From Bacillota bacterium (lineage in GTDB: Bacteria > Bacillota > Clostridia > Acetivibrionales > DSM-1351), in assembly GCA_023392075.1 (NCBI GenBank), contig JAEVZU010000049.1, positions 1-35,209 on the forward strand: a stretch of 35,209 nt of DNA, read 5' to 3'. The stretch's first letter is position 1. Every line of letters begins with the position of its first letter. The notes below the pieces were generated by a model. The model was not told where the DNA came from. It saw nothing but the letters and a program-made list of their open reading frames with translations, and searched no databases. The position numbers and the translations under genes were made by a program. Positions 23,724 to 31,757 of this stretch are shown piece after piece.

Positions 23724-25574
23724 ATGAAAATTACAAAATGGTTTCTAAATAGAATGTCCAGGCTTTCTACCAGAATTTTTTTGCTGATGTTGATATTTAT
23801 AATAATTCCTCTTTATATCATGTTTATATTTACAAAGCATTCCTATGAAAATTTCATTCAGGAGGAATTGAGCAATAAAACCATACAGAATATATCCAAA
23901 AGCCAGCAGGATATCTATTATACATTTCAAAGCATGGCCAATATCTCCAATATATTCATCCTTAACAAGGATCTTAAAAAGGCTTTGCAGGATGATACAA
24001 AAAACTACTACGAAAAGATGAAAATATTTGATAGCAGCGTTGCTGAAATGACTATCAACAATTTATTCAGTTTAAATGATTATAAGATAACAATATTTGA
24101 TACAAAAAATCAGATCTACTCCAATTGGAGTACCAATTACAACAATTACCAGTTCCTTATAAATCAGGACTGGGTGCAGGAGAGTATCAAAAAGAACGGT
24201 CATGTTGTGTGGAGCATGTTTTCTCCGGCTTTTATCATAGGAGAAAGTGAAAAAAATGAGAAGTATATTTCACTGGCCAGGTCAATGCTTAGTGAGGATG
24301 TGACCGGGCAGCGCTTTGCGACAATAATAATCAGCATCTCCCAAAAAAAATTGAGTGAAATCCTGCTGAAATATGCCTATAATGCGGGGGATTGCATATA
24401 TGTGTGCTCACAGGACGGAGAAACAATTTTAAAGCATGATCTGACCAACAGTATTTCCAGAGATGAAATTAATTCCTTATTTGGAAAAATAGACCGAAGC
24501 AAAGACGGCGGGCGGGTTGAAACTATCGGAAACAGCCGCTTTTTGCTCAGCTACTATACCATTCCCGAACCCTGGACTTTTAGCGGGAAACAGTTGAAAA
24601 TACTGTATTTTACACCTTATGGCAATGTTATAAATCAAATGAATCAAATCACTTCAAAAATGAATATTACTACCATTCTGTTTTTGATTATTGTAATAAT
24701 ACTTGGAGGAGCAATTGCACTTGGCATAGTCAGGCCAATTAAAAAATTGTCCAACCAGATGAAAAGCTATTCCATCGATTCCGAGCTGGAAATGCTTGAT
24801 ACAAAAAGATCCGATGAGATCGGATATCTCAACAGAGCTTTCTACAGGATGTCCGGCAATGTAAGGGAACTATTTGACAGTTTACAGCACGAGCACCAGG
24901 TAAGAGAAAAATACAGGTTTGAATCGCTCCGCGCCCAAATCAATCCCCACTTTTTATTCAACACTCTTAATTCCATCAGATGGATGGCGATTATAAGGAA
25001 GGCTGACAACATAGTTGAGAGCATAGATGCTCTTGCTCTAATGCTTAAATACAGTATGAACAAGGGTGGAGAGCTTGTAAAACTGCGTGATGAACTGGAA
25101 AATATCAAGAGCTATATATTTATCCAGAATAGCAGATATGGTGACAGATACCAGGTTGAAATAGATATAGGCAGTGATCTTTATGAATTAAAGCTTATAA
25201 AATTCATTCTACAGCCGATAGTAGAGAATTCCTTGCTTCACGCATTTAAAAACAATGACGGAAAAGGTATGGTCAAAATATACGGAGATATTGAAGAAGA
25301 GATCCTGAAGCTCTATGTTGAAGATAACGGAAACGGTGTAGAACAGAAGGAAATTGATAAATTCAACAAGGCAAAAAAGAATAAGGGCGGAGAGGTAAAA
25401 AAGGTCACAGGAATAGGTCTGACAAATGTAAACGAAAGGATCAGAATTGAATACGGAGACAGATTCGGAATCGAGATCCTGAGCAATCAGGCCAAAGGTA
25501 CCATAATTGCATATACATTGCCAATTATAAGGGATGGGGGTGAAATATCAGATGAAAAAAGTGATGATAGTTGA
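23724..25574 (+). CDS. Sensor histidine kinase, YesM/LytS-like (His_kinase family)
   Basis: This membrane sensor has 616 residues. A membrane helix (about 15-36) is followed by an extracellular domain of about 260 residues resembling dCache sensors, a second helix (about 312-334), a HAMP region, the phospho-acceptor motif INPHFLFNTLNSI with His409, and an ATPase domain (IVENSLLHAF, DNGNGV, GIGLTNVNERI). The in-frame ATG at 23676 is possible, but the later ATG at 23724 has AGGGA at the right distance. It overlaps the response regulator gene by 23 bases. The kinase probably senses the sugar or its binding protein and controls the importer downstream (inference). Confidence 0.9.
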   Translation: MKITKWFLNRMSRLSTRIFLLMLIFIIIPLYIMFIFTKHSYENFIQEELSNKTIQNISKSQQDIYYTFQSMANISNIFILNKDLKKALQDDTKNYYEKMKIFDSSVAEMTINNLFSLNDYKITIFDTKNQIYSNWSTNYNNYQFLINQDWVQESIKKNGHVVWSMFSPAFIIGESEKNEKYISLARSMLSEDVTGQRFATIIISISQKKLSEILLKYAYNAGDCIYVCSQDGETILKHDLTNSISRDEINSLFGKIDRSKDGGRVETIGNSRFLLSYYTIPEPWTFSGKQLKILYFTPYGNVINQMNQITSKMNITTILFLIIVIILGGAIALGIVRPIKKLSNQMKSYSIDSELEMLDTKRSDEIGYLNRAFYRMSGNVRELFDSLQHEHQVREKYRFESLRAQINPHFLFNTLNSIRWMAIIRKADNIVESIDALALMLKYSMNKGGELVKLRDELENIKSYIFIQNSRYGDRYQVEIDIGSDLYELKLIKFILQPIVENSLLHAFKNNDGKGMVKIYGDIEEEILKLYVEDNGNGVEQKEIDKFNKAKKNKGGEVKKVTGIGLTNVNERIRIEYGDRFGIEILSNQAKGTIIAYTLPIIRDGGEISDEKSDDS

Positions 25575-26835
25575 CGATGAAATACTTGTAAGGATAGGTA
25601 TTAAGTCAATACTGAACTGGGAAGAGCATGGTTACACCATTGCTGCCGAAGCACAGAACGGAGCTGAAGCTCTGGATAAAATAAAAGAGTGCCGTCCTGA
25701 TATAATACTCACTGATTTAATGATGGAACCGGTGGATGGATTTGAATTAATAAAAACCTGCTCCAGAGAATTCCCGAATATTAAATTTGTTGTATTGAGT
25801 AATTATAATGATTTTGACAATGTAAAAAAAGCTATGAAACTTGGTGTATATGACTATATATTTAAGTTAACGGCAAAGCCTGAAGAAATCCTGAAAATAA
25901 TAAATGAGCTGTCAGCCTCCTTTGATGCGGAAGCCAGCAGCAAGGAAAAAAAAGCAGCTGCCGATGCAAAGGATGAAAACGGAAAAAAGGGTGAAATGAA
26001 AAGCCGGCTGATTGAGTCACTGATTCATCAGACGTACAGCAGTGAGGAAAAGATGCTTGCAGAACTCATGAGTCTCGGTATGGCAGTTGATTTTCAGCAG
26101 CAGTATGCAGTTTTATATATATCAATTAATGACTATTTTTCGGTGGATTTCAAGGAAAATTTCATTGAAATAAATTTACTAAAGTATGCAATGGAAAATA
26201 TTATCCACGAGGTCATATCCAGGAATAATCATGCCGAGGTATTTAACTATTATAATGGAGATCTGATAGCAGTAATAAATCCCAAGGAAAAAAACAGCGA
26301 CTACCAGTATCTGTGCAATATATTGACGGAGGATTTTGAAGCTTTTTCCGAATATATTAAGAGATACCTGGGAGTGGGTGTAACTGCCTCACTGGGGCCT
26401 TTTTATACGGGAATCTCCAGTTTTTCGTCAGCAATTAAGACAAATCTTCAAACACTGTCCAGAAAGCTTGCCGAAGGCGATAATAAACTTTATATTTATA
26501 CAAATACCCGGCCTGAAATAATAAAGATTAAGAAGTATATCGTTGACAATCTGGACAGCAATCTGAATGTAAGTATTGCTGCGAGATATATCAATATGAG
26601 TGAAAGTTACTTCTCTCACATATTTAAAAAAGAGGTAGGAATGAGCTTTGTGGACTATATTAACAAGGTTCGCATATCCAGAGCGGCGGAGCTTCTTGAA
26701 AACACCAGCTTTCAGGTAAATCAGATAGCAACTCAGGTCGGAATCGACAACGCAAATTATTTCAGTGTACTGTTTAAAAAGATTACAGGGTCATCTCCGT
26801 ATGAATTCAGAAATAAAATCAAAGAATTTAAATAG
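25552..26835 (+). CDS. AraC-type response regulator, YesN-like
   Basis: This 427-residue protein joins a receiver domain (residues 1-120; acidic pocket Asp8-Asp9, phospho-acceptor Asp55 in ILTDLM, Lys105) to a middle region with a Lys-rich linker (about 130-150). The C-terminal AraC helix-turn-helix domain (about 330-427) has ISRAAELLENTSFQVNQIA and NYFSVLFKKITGSSP. GGGGGTG precedes the ATG at 25552, and the gene overlaps the kinase gene by 23 bases, so they are translationally coupled. It is expected to activate the CUT1 importer that follows. Confidence 0.92.
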   Translation: MKKVMIVDDEILVRIGIKSILNWEEHGYTIAAEAQNGAEALDKIKECRPDIILTDLMMEPVDGFELIKTCSREFPNIKFVVLSNYNDFDNVKKAMKLGVYDYIFKLTAKPEEILKIINELSASFDAEASSKEKKAAADAKDENGKKGEMKSRLIESLIHQTYSSEEKMLAELMSLGMAVDFQQQYAVLYISINDYFSVDFKENFIEINLLKYAMENIIHEVISRNNHAEVFNYYNGDLIAVINPKEKNSDYQYLCNILTEDFEAFSEYIKRYLGVGVTASLGPFYTGISSFSSAIKTNLQTLSRKLAEGDNKLYIYTNTRPEIIKIKKYIVDNLDSNLNVSIAARYINMSESYFSHIFKKEVGMSFVDYINKVRISRAAELLENTSFQVNQIATQVGIDNANYFSVLFKKITGSSPYEFRNKIKEFK

Positions 26836-26905
26836 GAAATCAAAGAATTTTAATACATTTTAATTTTGGACAGATGATGAAAAAATGTTATTAGAATATT
26901 GATAC

Positions 26906-26946
26906 AAAATAACAGGTTTGTTAATTCACCGGACCTGTTATTTTTT
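26906..26946 (+). terminator. Terminator after the response regulator
   Basis: AAAATAACAGGT (26906-26917) pairs with ACCTGTTATTTT (26933-26944), followed by TT. It separates the regulator operon from the importer operon. Confidence 0.75.
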
Positions 26947-26960
26947 GTACTATAGAGACA

Positions 26961-27016
26961 GATAAACACCGGGGTGACGTAATACCAAAACGGTTGCAGA
27001 AAGTTTATCCCGGTGG
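26961..27016. promoter_or_regulatory. Candidate regulatory leader of the importer operon
   Basis: Two inverted repeats interlock: GATAAAC (26961-26967) with GTTTATC (27004-27010), and CACCGGG (26967-26973) with CCCGGTG (27010-27016). Because the arms overlap in the same order, only one can pair at a time. Between them CCAAAACGGTTGCA (26985-26998) is a partial match to the LacI/CcpA cre type. This may be where the AraC-type regulator and catabolite control act. No convincing -35/-10 pair is seen. Confidence 0.35.
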
Positions 27017-27045
27017 TGCAAATATAATTACAGGAGGAAAATTAT

Positions 27046-28413
27046 ATGAAGAAAAGGATTTTGGGTTTGGTACTGTCAGCAGCATTATTGGTAACAAGTT
27101 TTGCAGGCTGCGGCTCAAATGGAAAGGCTTCTTCGGGTACAGATTCGGCAGGAAGCAGCTCTAATGCAAATGCTCCGAAAGAAACGGTGACTCTGAGAGT
27201 TTGGGGAGGGGTTCCGCCCGAATCTGGACCGCAGGCATCCTGTGACCTGTTCAATGAAAAATTTAAGGATAAGGGGATTCAGGTTGAATATGAGAGATTT
27301 GTAAATGACGATACAGGCAACCTGAAGCTTGAAACAAGCCTGATGGCAGGAAGCGACGTAGATTTATACATGTCTTACGGCCTTGCGCAGATCAAAAAAC
27401 GTGCCGACGGAAATATGGCTCTGGATCTTACCGAATTAATGAAGAAGGACAACTATAATATGGTTGAAAACTTCAGCAGTATGGCTGAAGCGTACTATGT
27501 AAACGGTAAACCATATTCACTTCCAACCAAACTGGATCAATACGGAATAGTTTTAAATAAGGACATGTTTGATGCTGCCGGAATTGCCATACCTACCGAA
27601 TGGACCTTTGATGAGTTCCGGGAAGTTGCTAAAAAGCTCACAAAAGGTGAAGGTCAGGACAAGGTATACGGAATGTACTGGAACTCCCAGCAGGATCTGA
27701 CATATGCTGCAACTTATCTTGTTGCTCAGACCGCAGGCGGAGATTTCTTCTATAAGGATGGAGGAAAAGAGACCAATTTTGATAATCCCGTATTTTTAAA
27801 AGCCTACCAGTTAGTTGCCGATATGATGAATGCCGATAAAAGTTCACCAACTCACATTGACAGTGTAACTCAGAAATTGTCGCAGGAAGGAATGTTCCTG
27901 GCTGGAAAGAGTGCGATGACAGTTGGACCCTGGATGGTAAGAAATATCAAAGACAAGGAAAAATATCCGCATACCTTTAAAACAGCATTTGCTCCATATC
28001 CTGTAGTTGATAAAGGTCAGAGAACATATACACAGGGAGGATACGGCGACCACCTGTCCATTAACCCGAAATCCAAAAACATAGATGCCGCATGGGAATT
28101 TGCCAAATGGTATGCCTCGGAAGGAATGCTGCCTCTTATAAGCGGCGGTCGTGTACCTGCACACAAGAACTTCAGTACCGATGCTGTTACAAAAGAGTTT
28201 GTGGGAGGGTTTGAAGATCTGTTGGATGCCGATACGGCAAAGAATATATTGATTAAACCTAATGATAACTATGCAGTTGGAATTATATCTACAAAATTAC
28301 CCGAAATAACCAAGGTGTTTACCGAAGAAATCGAAGCAGCTCTATCGGGCAGAAAAACCGTAGAACAGGCTCTTGCAGACTGCAAGACCCGCGGCGATGC
28401 GCTTCTTAAATAG
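27046..28413 (+). CDS. Sugar ABC transporter substrate-binding lipoprotein (second importer)
   Basis: This is the ligand-binding subunit of a second CUT1 importer, 455 residues. It has a lipoprotein signal with lipobox SFAGC (lipidated Cys at residue 22), a Ser/Gly/Asn-rich linker, and an SBP_bac_1 body (VTLRVWGGVPP, GKSAMTVGPWMVRNI, GGYGDHLSINPKSKN). AGGAGG lies upstream of the ATG. Two permeases follow after a terminator-like hairpin. The neighbouring kinase/AraC pair suggests induction by the transported sugar. Sequence does not reveal the ligand. Confidence 0.93.
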   Translation: MKKRILGLVLSAALLVTSFAGCGSNGKASSGTDSAGSSSNANAPKETVTLRVWGGVPPESGPQASCDLFNEKFKDKGIQVEYERFVNDDTGNLKLETSLMAGSDVDLYMSYGLAQIKKRADGNMALDLTELMKKDNYNMVENFSSMAEAYYVNGKPYSLPTKLDQYGIVLNKDMFDAAGIAIPTEWTFDEFREVAKKLTKGEGQDKVYGMYWNSQQDLTYAATYLVAQTAGGDFFYKDGGKETNFDNPVFLKAYQLVADMMNADKSSPTHIDSVTQKLSQEGMFLAGKSAMTVGPWMVRNIKDKEKYPHTFKTAFAPYPVVDKGQRTYTQGGYGDHLSINPKSKNIDAAWEFAKWYASEGMLPLISGGRVPAHKNFSTDAVTKEFVGGFEDLLDADTAKNILIKPNDNYAVGIISTKLPEITKVFTEEIEAALSGRKTVEQALADCKTRGDALLK

Positions 28414-28434
28414 CTTGAAAAATTGTAATGAAAA

Positions 28435-28461
28435 GGGGCGGAGAAGCTACTCCGCCTTTTT
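28435..28461 (+). terminator. Hairpin with T-tract between binding protein and permease
   Basis: GGCGGAG (28437-28443) pairs with CTCCGCC (28450-28456), followed by five T. It probably causes partial termination, or protects the 3' end of the binding-protein message, so that permeases are made in smaller amounts. Confidence 0.7.
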
Positions 28462-28500
28462 AATACCAATCAAATACAAAAAAAGATAGGAGGACCGGCA

Positions 28501-29388
28501 ATGAAGATAAATAAGCAGCTTAAGACCGATATTACCGGATATACTTTTATATTGCCAAATATACTGGGCTTCCTGGTTTTTACACTGTTTCCCATTGTGT
28601 TTTCTTTTATAATAAGTTTCACAGACTGGGATTATACAAAAGGTCTGGGTAACTGGAACTTCAATTGGGGTGCCAACTTTGTGGAGATGTGGAGGGATAA
28701 ATGGTTTACTTCCTCCCTGATAAACACCGTTTTATACGCAGTAGCGGTAGTACCTGTCACTGTATTTGCCGCAATGGTAATAGCAGTAATAATAGATAAG
28801 TTTTGTTTTGCAAAAACACCTTTGAGACTGGCAATGTTCATGCCGTATATTTCAAATATTGTAGCGGTTGCCATCGTATGGGTTATGATGTATTCACCCT
28901 GGGGGCCGTTCACACAACTGGTCAAATATCTGGGAGTGGAGAATCCTCCCCAGTGGCTTGGAGATTATAACTGGGCGTTGATAGCCATAATTATAATGTC
29001 CATATGGAGTGGTATAGGGTATGCAGTAATGATATATACCTCGGCTATACAGGCCCTTCCGCAGGATGTATATGAAGCAGCCGATGTGGACGGTGCAAAT
29101 CAAATAACCAAATTTTTTAAATTGACAGTACCATTTCTTTCTCCCACAACATTTTTTCTGGTGATAACAAGTCTAATATCCTCATTCCAGGTATTTGCAC
29201 AGATACAGATAATGACAAGAGGAGGGCCTGGAACATCCACTCATGTATTTGTTTATTATATATACACTTCTGCTTTCTCTTTCTACCGTATGGGATATGC
29301 AGCTTCCATGTCGTGGGTACTGTTTATTATCTTGTTTGTGATTACCATCATACAATGGCAGGGACAGAAAAAATGGGTCAACTATTAA
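28501..29388 (+). CDS. Sugar ABC transporter permease, MalF/UgpA type (second importer)
   Basis: This is the first permease of the second CUT1 importer, 295 residues with about six membrane segments and the EAA loop EAADVDGANQITKFFKLTVP. AGGAGG precedes the ATG. It overlaps no gene; the second permease begins 15 bases after its stop. There is no ATPase gene in this operon either, so the complex probably uses a shared ATPase from elsewhere. Confidence 0.93.
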   Translation: MKINKQLKTDITGYTFILPNILGFLVFTLFPIVFSFIISFTDWDYTKGLGNWNFNWGANFVEMWRDKWFTSSLINTVLYAVAVVPVTVFAAMVIAVIIDKFCFAKTPLRLAMFMPYISNIVAVAIVWVMMYSPWGPFTQLVKYLGVENPPQWLGDYNWALIAIIIMSIWSGIGYAVMIYTSAIQALPQDVYEAADVDGANQITKFFKLTVPFLSPTTFFLVITSLISSFQVFAQIQIMTRGGPGTSTHVFVYYIYTSAFSFYRMGYAASMSWVLFIILFVITIIQWQGQKKWVNY

Positions 29389-29403
29389 AAGGGGGTGTGC
29401 GCA

Positions 29404-30285
29404 GTGGAAAGACAGAAATTATCCGGCGGGATCAGTTATAAAACCAGGAATTTGCTTGCCAGAATAATTATTACAGCAATAGTAGCAGTAATCTCAATAA
29501 CAATGGTAATTCCGTTTATATGGATGCTTTCAGCGTCCATGAAACTCCCTCTGGATGTAATGAAATTGCCCATAGACTGGATACCTGATTATCTGTATAC
29601 AAAAAATTATAAAGTTGTCTGGAATATTGGAGATGCTGCACCAAGAGACTACCATTTTGCACTTGCATATTTCAATTCCATAAAACTAGCAGTTATAAAT
29701 ATGGTCGGAGCCGTAACTACCAGCGCTCTGGCAGGCTATGCCTTTGCGAAAATCAAATTCAGAGGTTCTTCGGTTGCATTTATGCTTTACCTTGCAACAA
29801 TGATGATTCCCTCTCAGGTTACATTGATACCAAAGTATACTTTATTTGATAAGCTGGGTTTAATGGGAACTCACTGGACAATGATACTGCCCGGAATAGT
29901 ATCGATTACCGGTACTTTTCTCATGCGTCAGTATTTTATGCAGATTCCTGATGAACTAAGGGAGTCGGCCTTTATAGATGGAGCTAATGAGTTCAGAATT
30001 TGGGGTCAGATAATGATTCCTATTGCAAAGCCGGCAATGGCGTCATTGGCAATGATTGTATTCCTGTGGAGCTGGAACAACTACATGGATGCGCTTGTAT
30101 TTTTAAGAAATTGGAGACTTTATACCATACCTGTTTCCCTGACAAACTTTGTTGAGGAAAGTACAACGGAATACAGCCTGATCATGGCAGCATCCGCATC
30201 TGCATTACTGCCGGTGTTTGCAGTATTCCTGGCAGGCCAGAGATTTTTTGTAAAGGGCCTTGCTGCGGGAGCTGTTAAGGGTTAA
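29404..30285 (+). CDS. Sugar ABC transporter permease, MalG/UgpE type (second importer)
   Basis: This is the second permease, 293 residues with about six membrane segments, the EAA loop ESAFIDGANEFRIWGQIMIP and the family's C-terminal ending (GLAAGAVKG). A GTG at 29395 is in frame but coincides with the ribosome site. GGGGG (29391-29395) fits the GTG at 29404, which is chosen. The FAD-dependent oxidoreductase genes follow after about 100 bases that contain a GTGCGG/CCGCAC hairpin. Confidence 0.92.
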   Translation: MERQKLSGGISYKTRNLLARIIITAIVAVISITMVIPFIWMLSASMKLPLDVMKLPIDWIPDYLYTKNYKVVWNIGDAAPRDYHFALAYFNSIKLAVINMVGAVTTSALAGYAFAKIKFRGSSVAFMLYLATMMIPSQVTLIPKYTLFDKLGLMGTHWTMILPGIVSITGTFLMRQYFMQIPDELRESAFIDGANEFRIWGQIMIPIAKPAMASLAMIVFLWSWNNYMDALVFLRNWRLYTIPVSLTNFVEESTTEYSLIMAASASALLPVFAVFLAGQRFFVKGLAAGAVKG

Positions 30286-30304
30286 GTGCGGCACGAGACC
30301 GCAC
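30286..30304 (+). other. GC-rich hairpin after the second permease
   Basis: GTGCGG (30286-30291) pairs with CCGCAC (30299-30304) around a 7-base loop, directly after the stop codon. No T-tract follows, so it more likely marks mRNA stability or processing than termination. Confidence 0.5.
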
Positions 30305-30382
30305 AGGTATGTTGAATTGGACGGTACGAATTACTGTATGCATAGTGTATGTGTATAGAGTATATAAAAACAGGAGGTTATT

Positions 30383-31690
30383 ATGAAATTTTATACTGAA
30401 AAAGAAAAGAATTTACCAATTATAGATGAAGTAGACGTACTGGTGCTGGGAGGAGGACCGGCAGGTTTTGGTGCTGCTGTCAGTGCCGGACGCGAAGGTG
30501 CCAGAACAATGCTTGTGGAACAGACCACAGATATCGGAGGAATTGCAACCTCCGGACTTATGAGCCACTGGACGGGAAAAACCCAGGGCGGCATATATGG
30601 TGAAATCCTGGATGAAACCTTTAACATGTATAACAGTGAACTCAAGATGGATATGGTGGAAGAAAAAGTAATAATAGATCATGAAACACTTAAAACAAAG
30701 ATGATTGAAATGCTTGAAGAAGCAGGAGTAATAATAAGACTGTACACTTTCGCCTGTGATGCTATTGTTGAGAACGACACAATAAAGGGAGCCATAGTCG
30801 AGGGAAAATCAGGGAGAGAAGTGATTCTGGCCAAAGTTGTAATTGACTGCACCGGTGATGGGGATATAGCTGCAAAAGCCGGGGCTGAGTATTACAAGGG
30901 CCGTGAAGAGGATGGCCTCATGCAGCCGATGACACTTATGCTTCAGGTTGCAGGAGTTGACTTGTCAAAAATCACATATGTTACCGGTTTTGAAGAAACC
31001 TATGAGGTACCTGAAGGAGACATACAATTGCTTGCGAGAAAATATATAAGCAGTCCTGCCGGACATGTATTAATCTATCCTTCGGTTTTCCCAAACGCCG
31101 TCACTTTAAATATGACCAACATAATCGGTGTTGACGGAACAAATACCGAGCATCTTACCAAAGCCTATATCGTTACAAGAAAGCAGATTCCGGAAATAAT
31201 GAAGTTTCTGAGGGAGCATGTTCCGGGATTTGAAAAGGCATATGTATTTAAAACCGCATCTCAGATCGGTGTGCGGGAAACAAGACACTTTAGGGGCATG
31301 AAAACAATTACAAAGGAAGATATAGAACAGGCCAGAATCTTTGAAGACTGGGCTGTTGCCAAAGCGCACTTCAACTTTGATATCCACAACATAACAGGTG
31401 CGGGGCTTGATGAAACAGGCTGCCAGAAACATTTTACACAAACGAAACATTATACTATTCCGTATGGCTGCTTTGTTCCCTTGAAGCTTGATAATTTACT
31501 TCTGGCGGGAAGAAATATATCCGGTACCCATATGGCACATTCCAATTACAGGGTAATGCCCATATGTGCAAATATGGGGCAGGCAACGGGAGTGGCAGCC
31601 GCTATCTGCTGCAGAAATGAAATTAAACCCAGGGAGCTGGATGTCAAGGAGCTGCAGGCAAGGCTGATGGAACTTGGAGTCAGGCCATAA
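30383..31690 (+). CDS. FAD-dependent oxidoreductase (PF12831-type), short form
   Basis: This flavoenzyme has 435 residues. The N-terminal dinucleotide fold is clear (VLVLGGGPAGFGAAVSAGRE, then MLVEQTTDIGGIATSGL). VVIDCTGDGDIAAKAGAEY lies near residue 160, and the C-terminal FAD segment LDNLLLAGRNISGTHMAHSN near residue 370. This is the FAD_oxidored family of unknown substrate. AGGAGG precedes the ATG. It lies after a sugar importer and before a second, longer member of the same family. It probably oxidises a hydroxyl group of an imported compound or its derivative (inference). Confidence 0.87.
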   Translation: MKFYTEKEKNLPIIDEVDVLVLGGGPAGFGAAVSAGREGARTMLVEQTTDIGGIATSGLMSHWTGKTQGGIYGEILDETFNMYNSELKMDMVEEKVIIDHETLKTKMIEMLEEAGVIIRLYTFACDAIVENDTIKGAIVEGKSGREVILAKVVIDCTGDGDIAAKAGAEYYKGREEDGLMQPMTLMLQVAGVDLSKITYVTGFEETYEVPEGDIQLLARKYISSPAGHVLIYPSVFPNAVTLNMTNIIGVDGTNTEHLTKAYIVTRKQIPEIMKFLREHVPGFEKAYVFKTASQIGVRETRHFRGMKTITKEDIEQARIFEDWAVAKAHFNFDIHNITGAGLDETGCQKHFTQTKHYTIPYGCFVPLKLDNLLLAGRNISGTHMAHSNYRVMPICANMGQATGVAAAICCRNEIKPRELDVKELQARLMELGVRP

Positions 31691-31757
31691 GTTAAGGTAA
31701 AGTAAGTCGCTGGAGGCTGTATGAGATTTAAACTTTGGTTTATCAGGGAGGTTAAAG

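Noticed and set aside
27024..27029. TATAAT just before the second binding-protein gene as a -10 element
   Set aside because: It would start transcription at the ribosome site itself, and no -35 lies at 17 bp.
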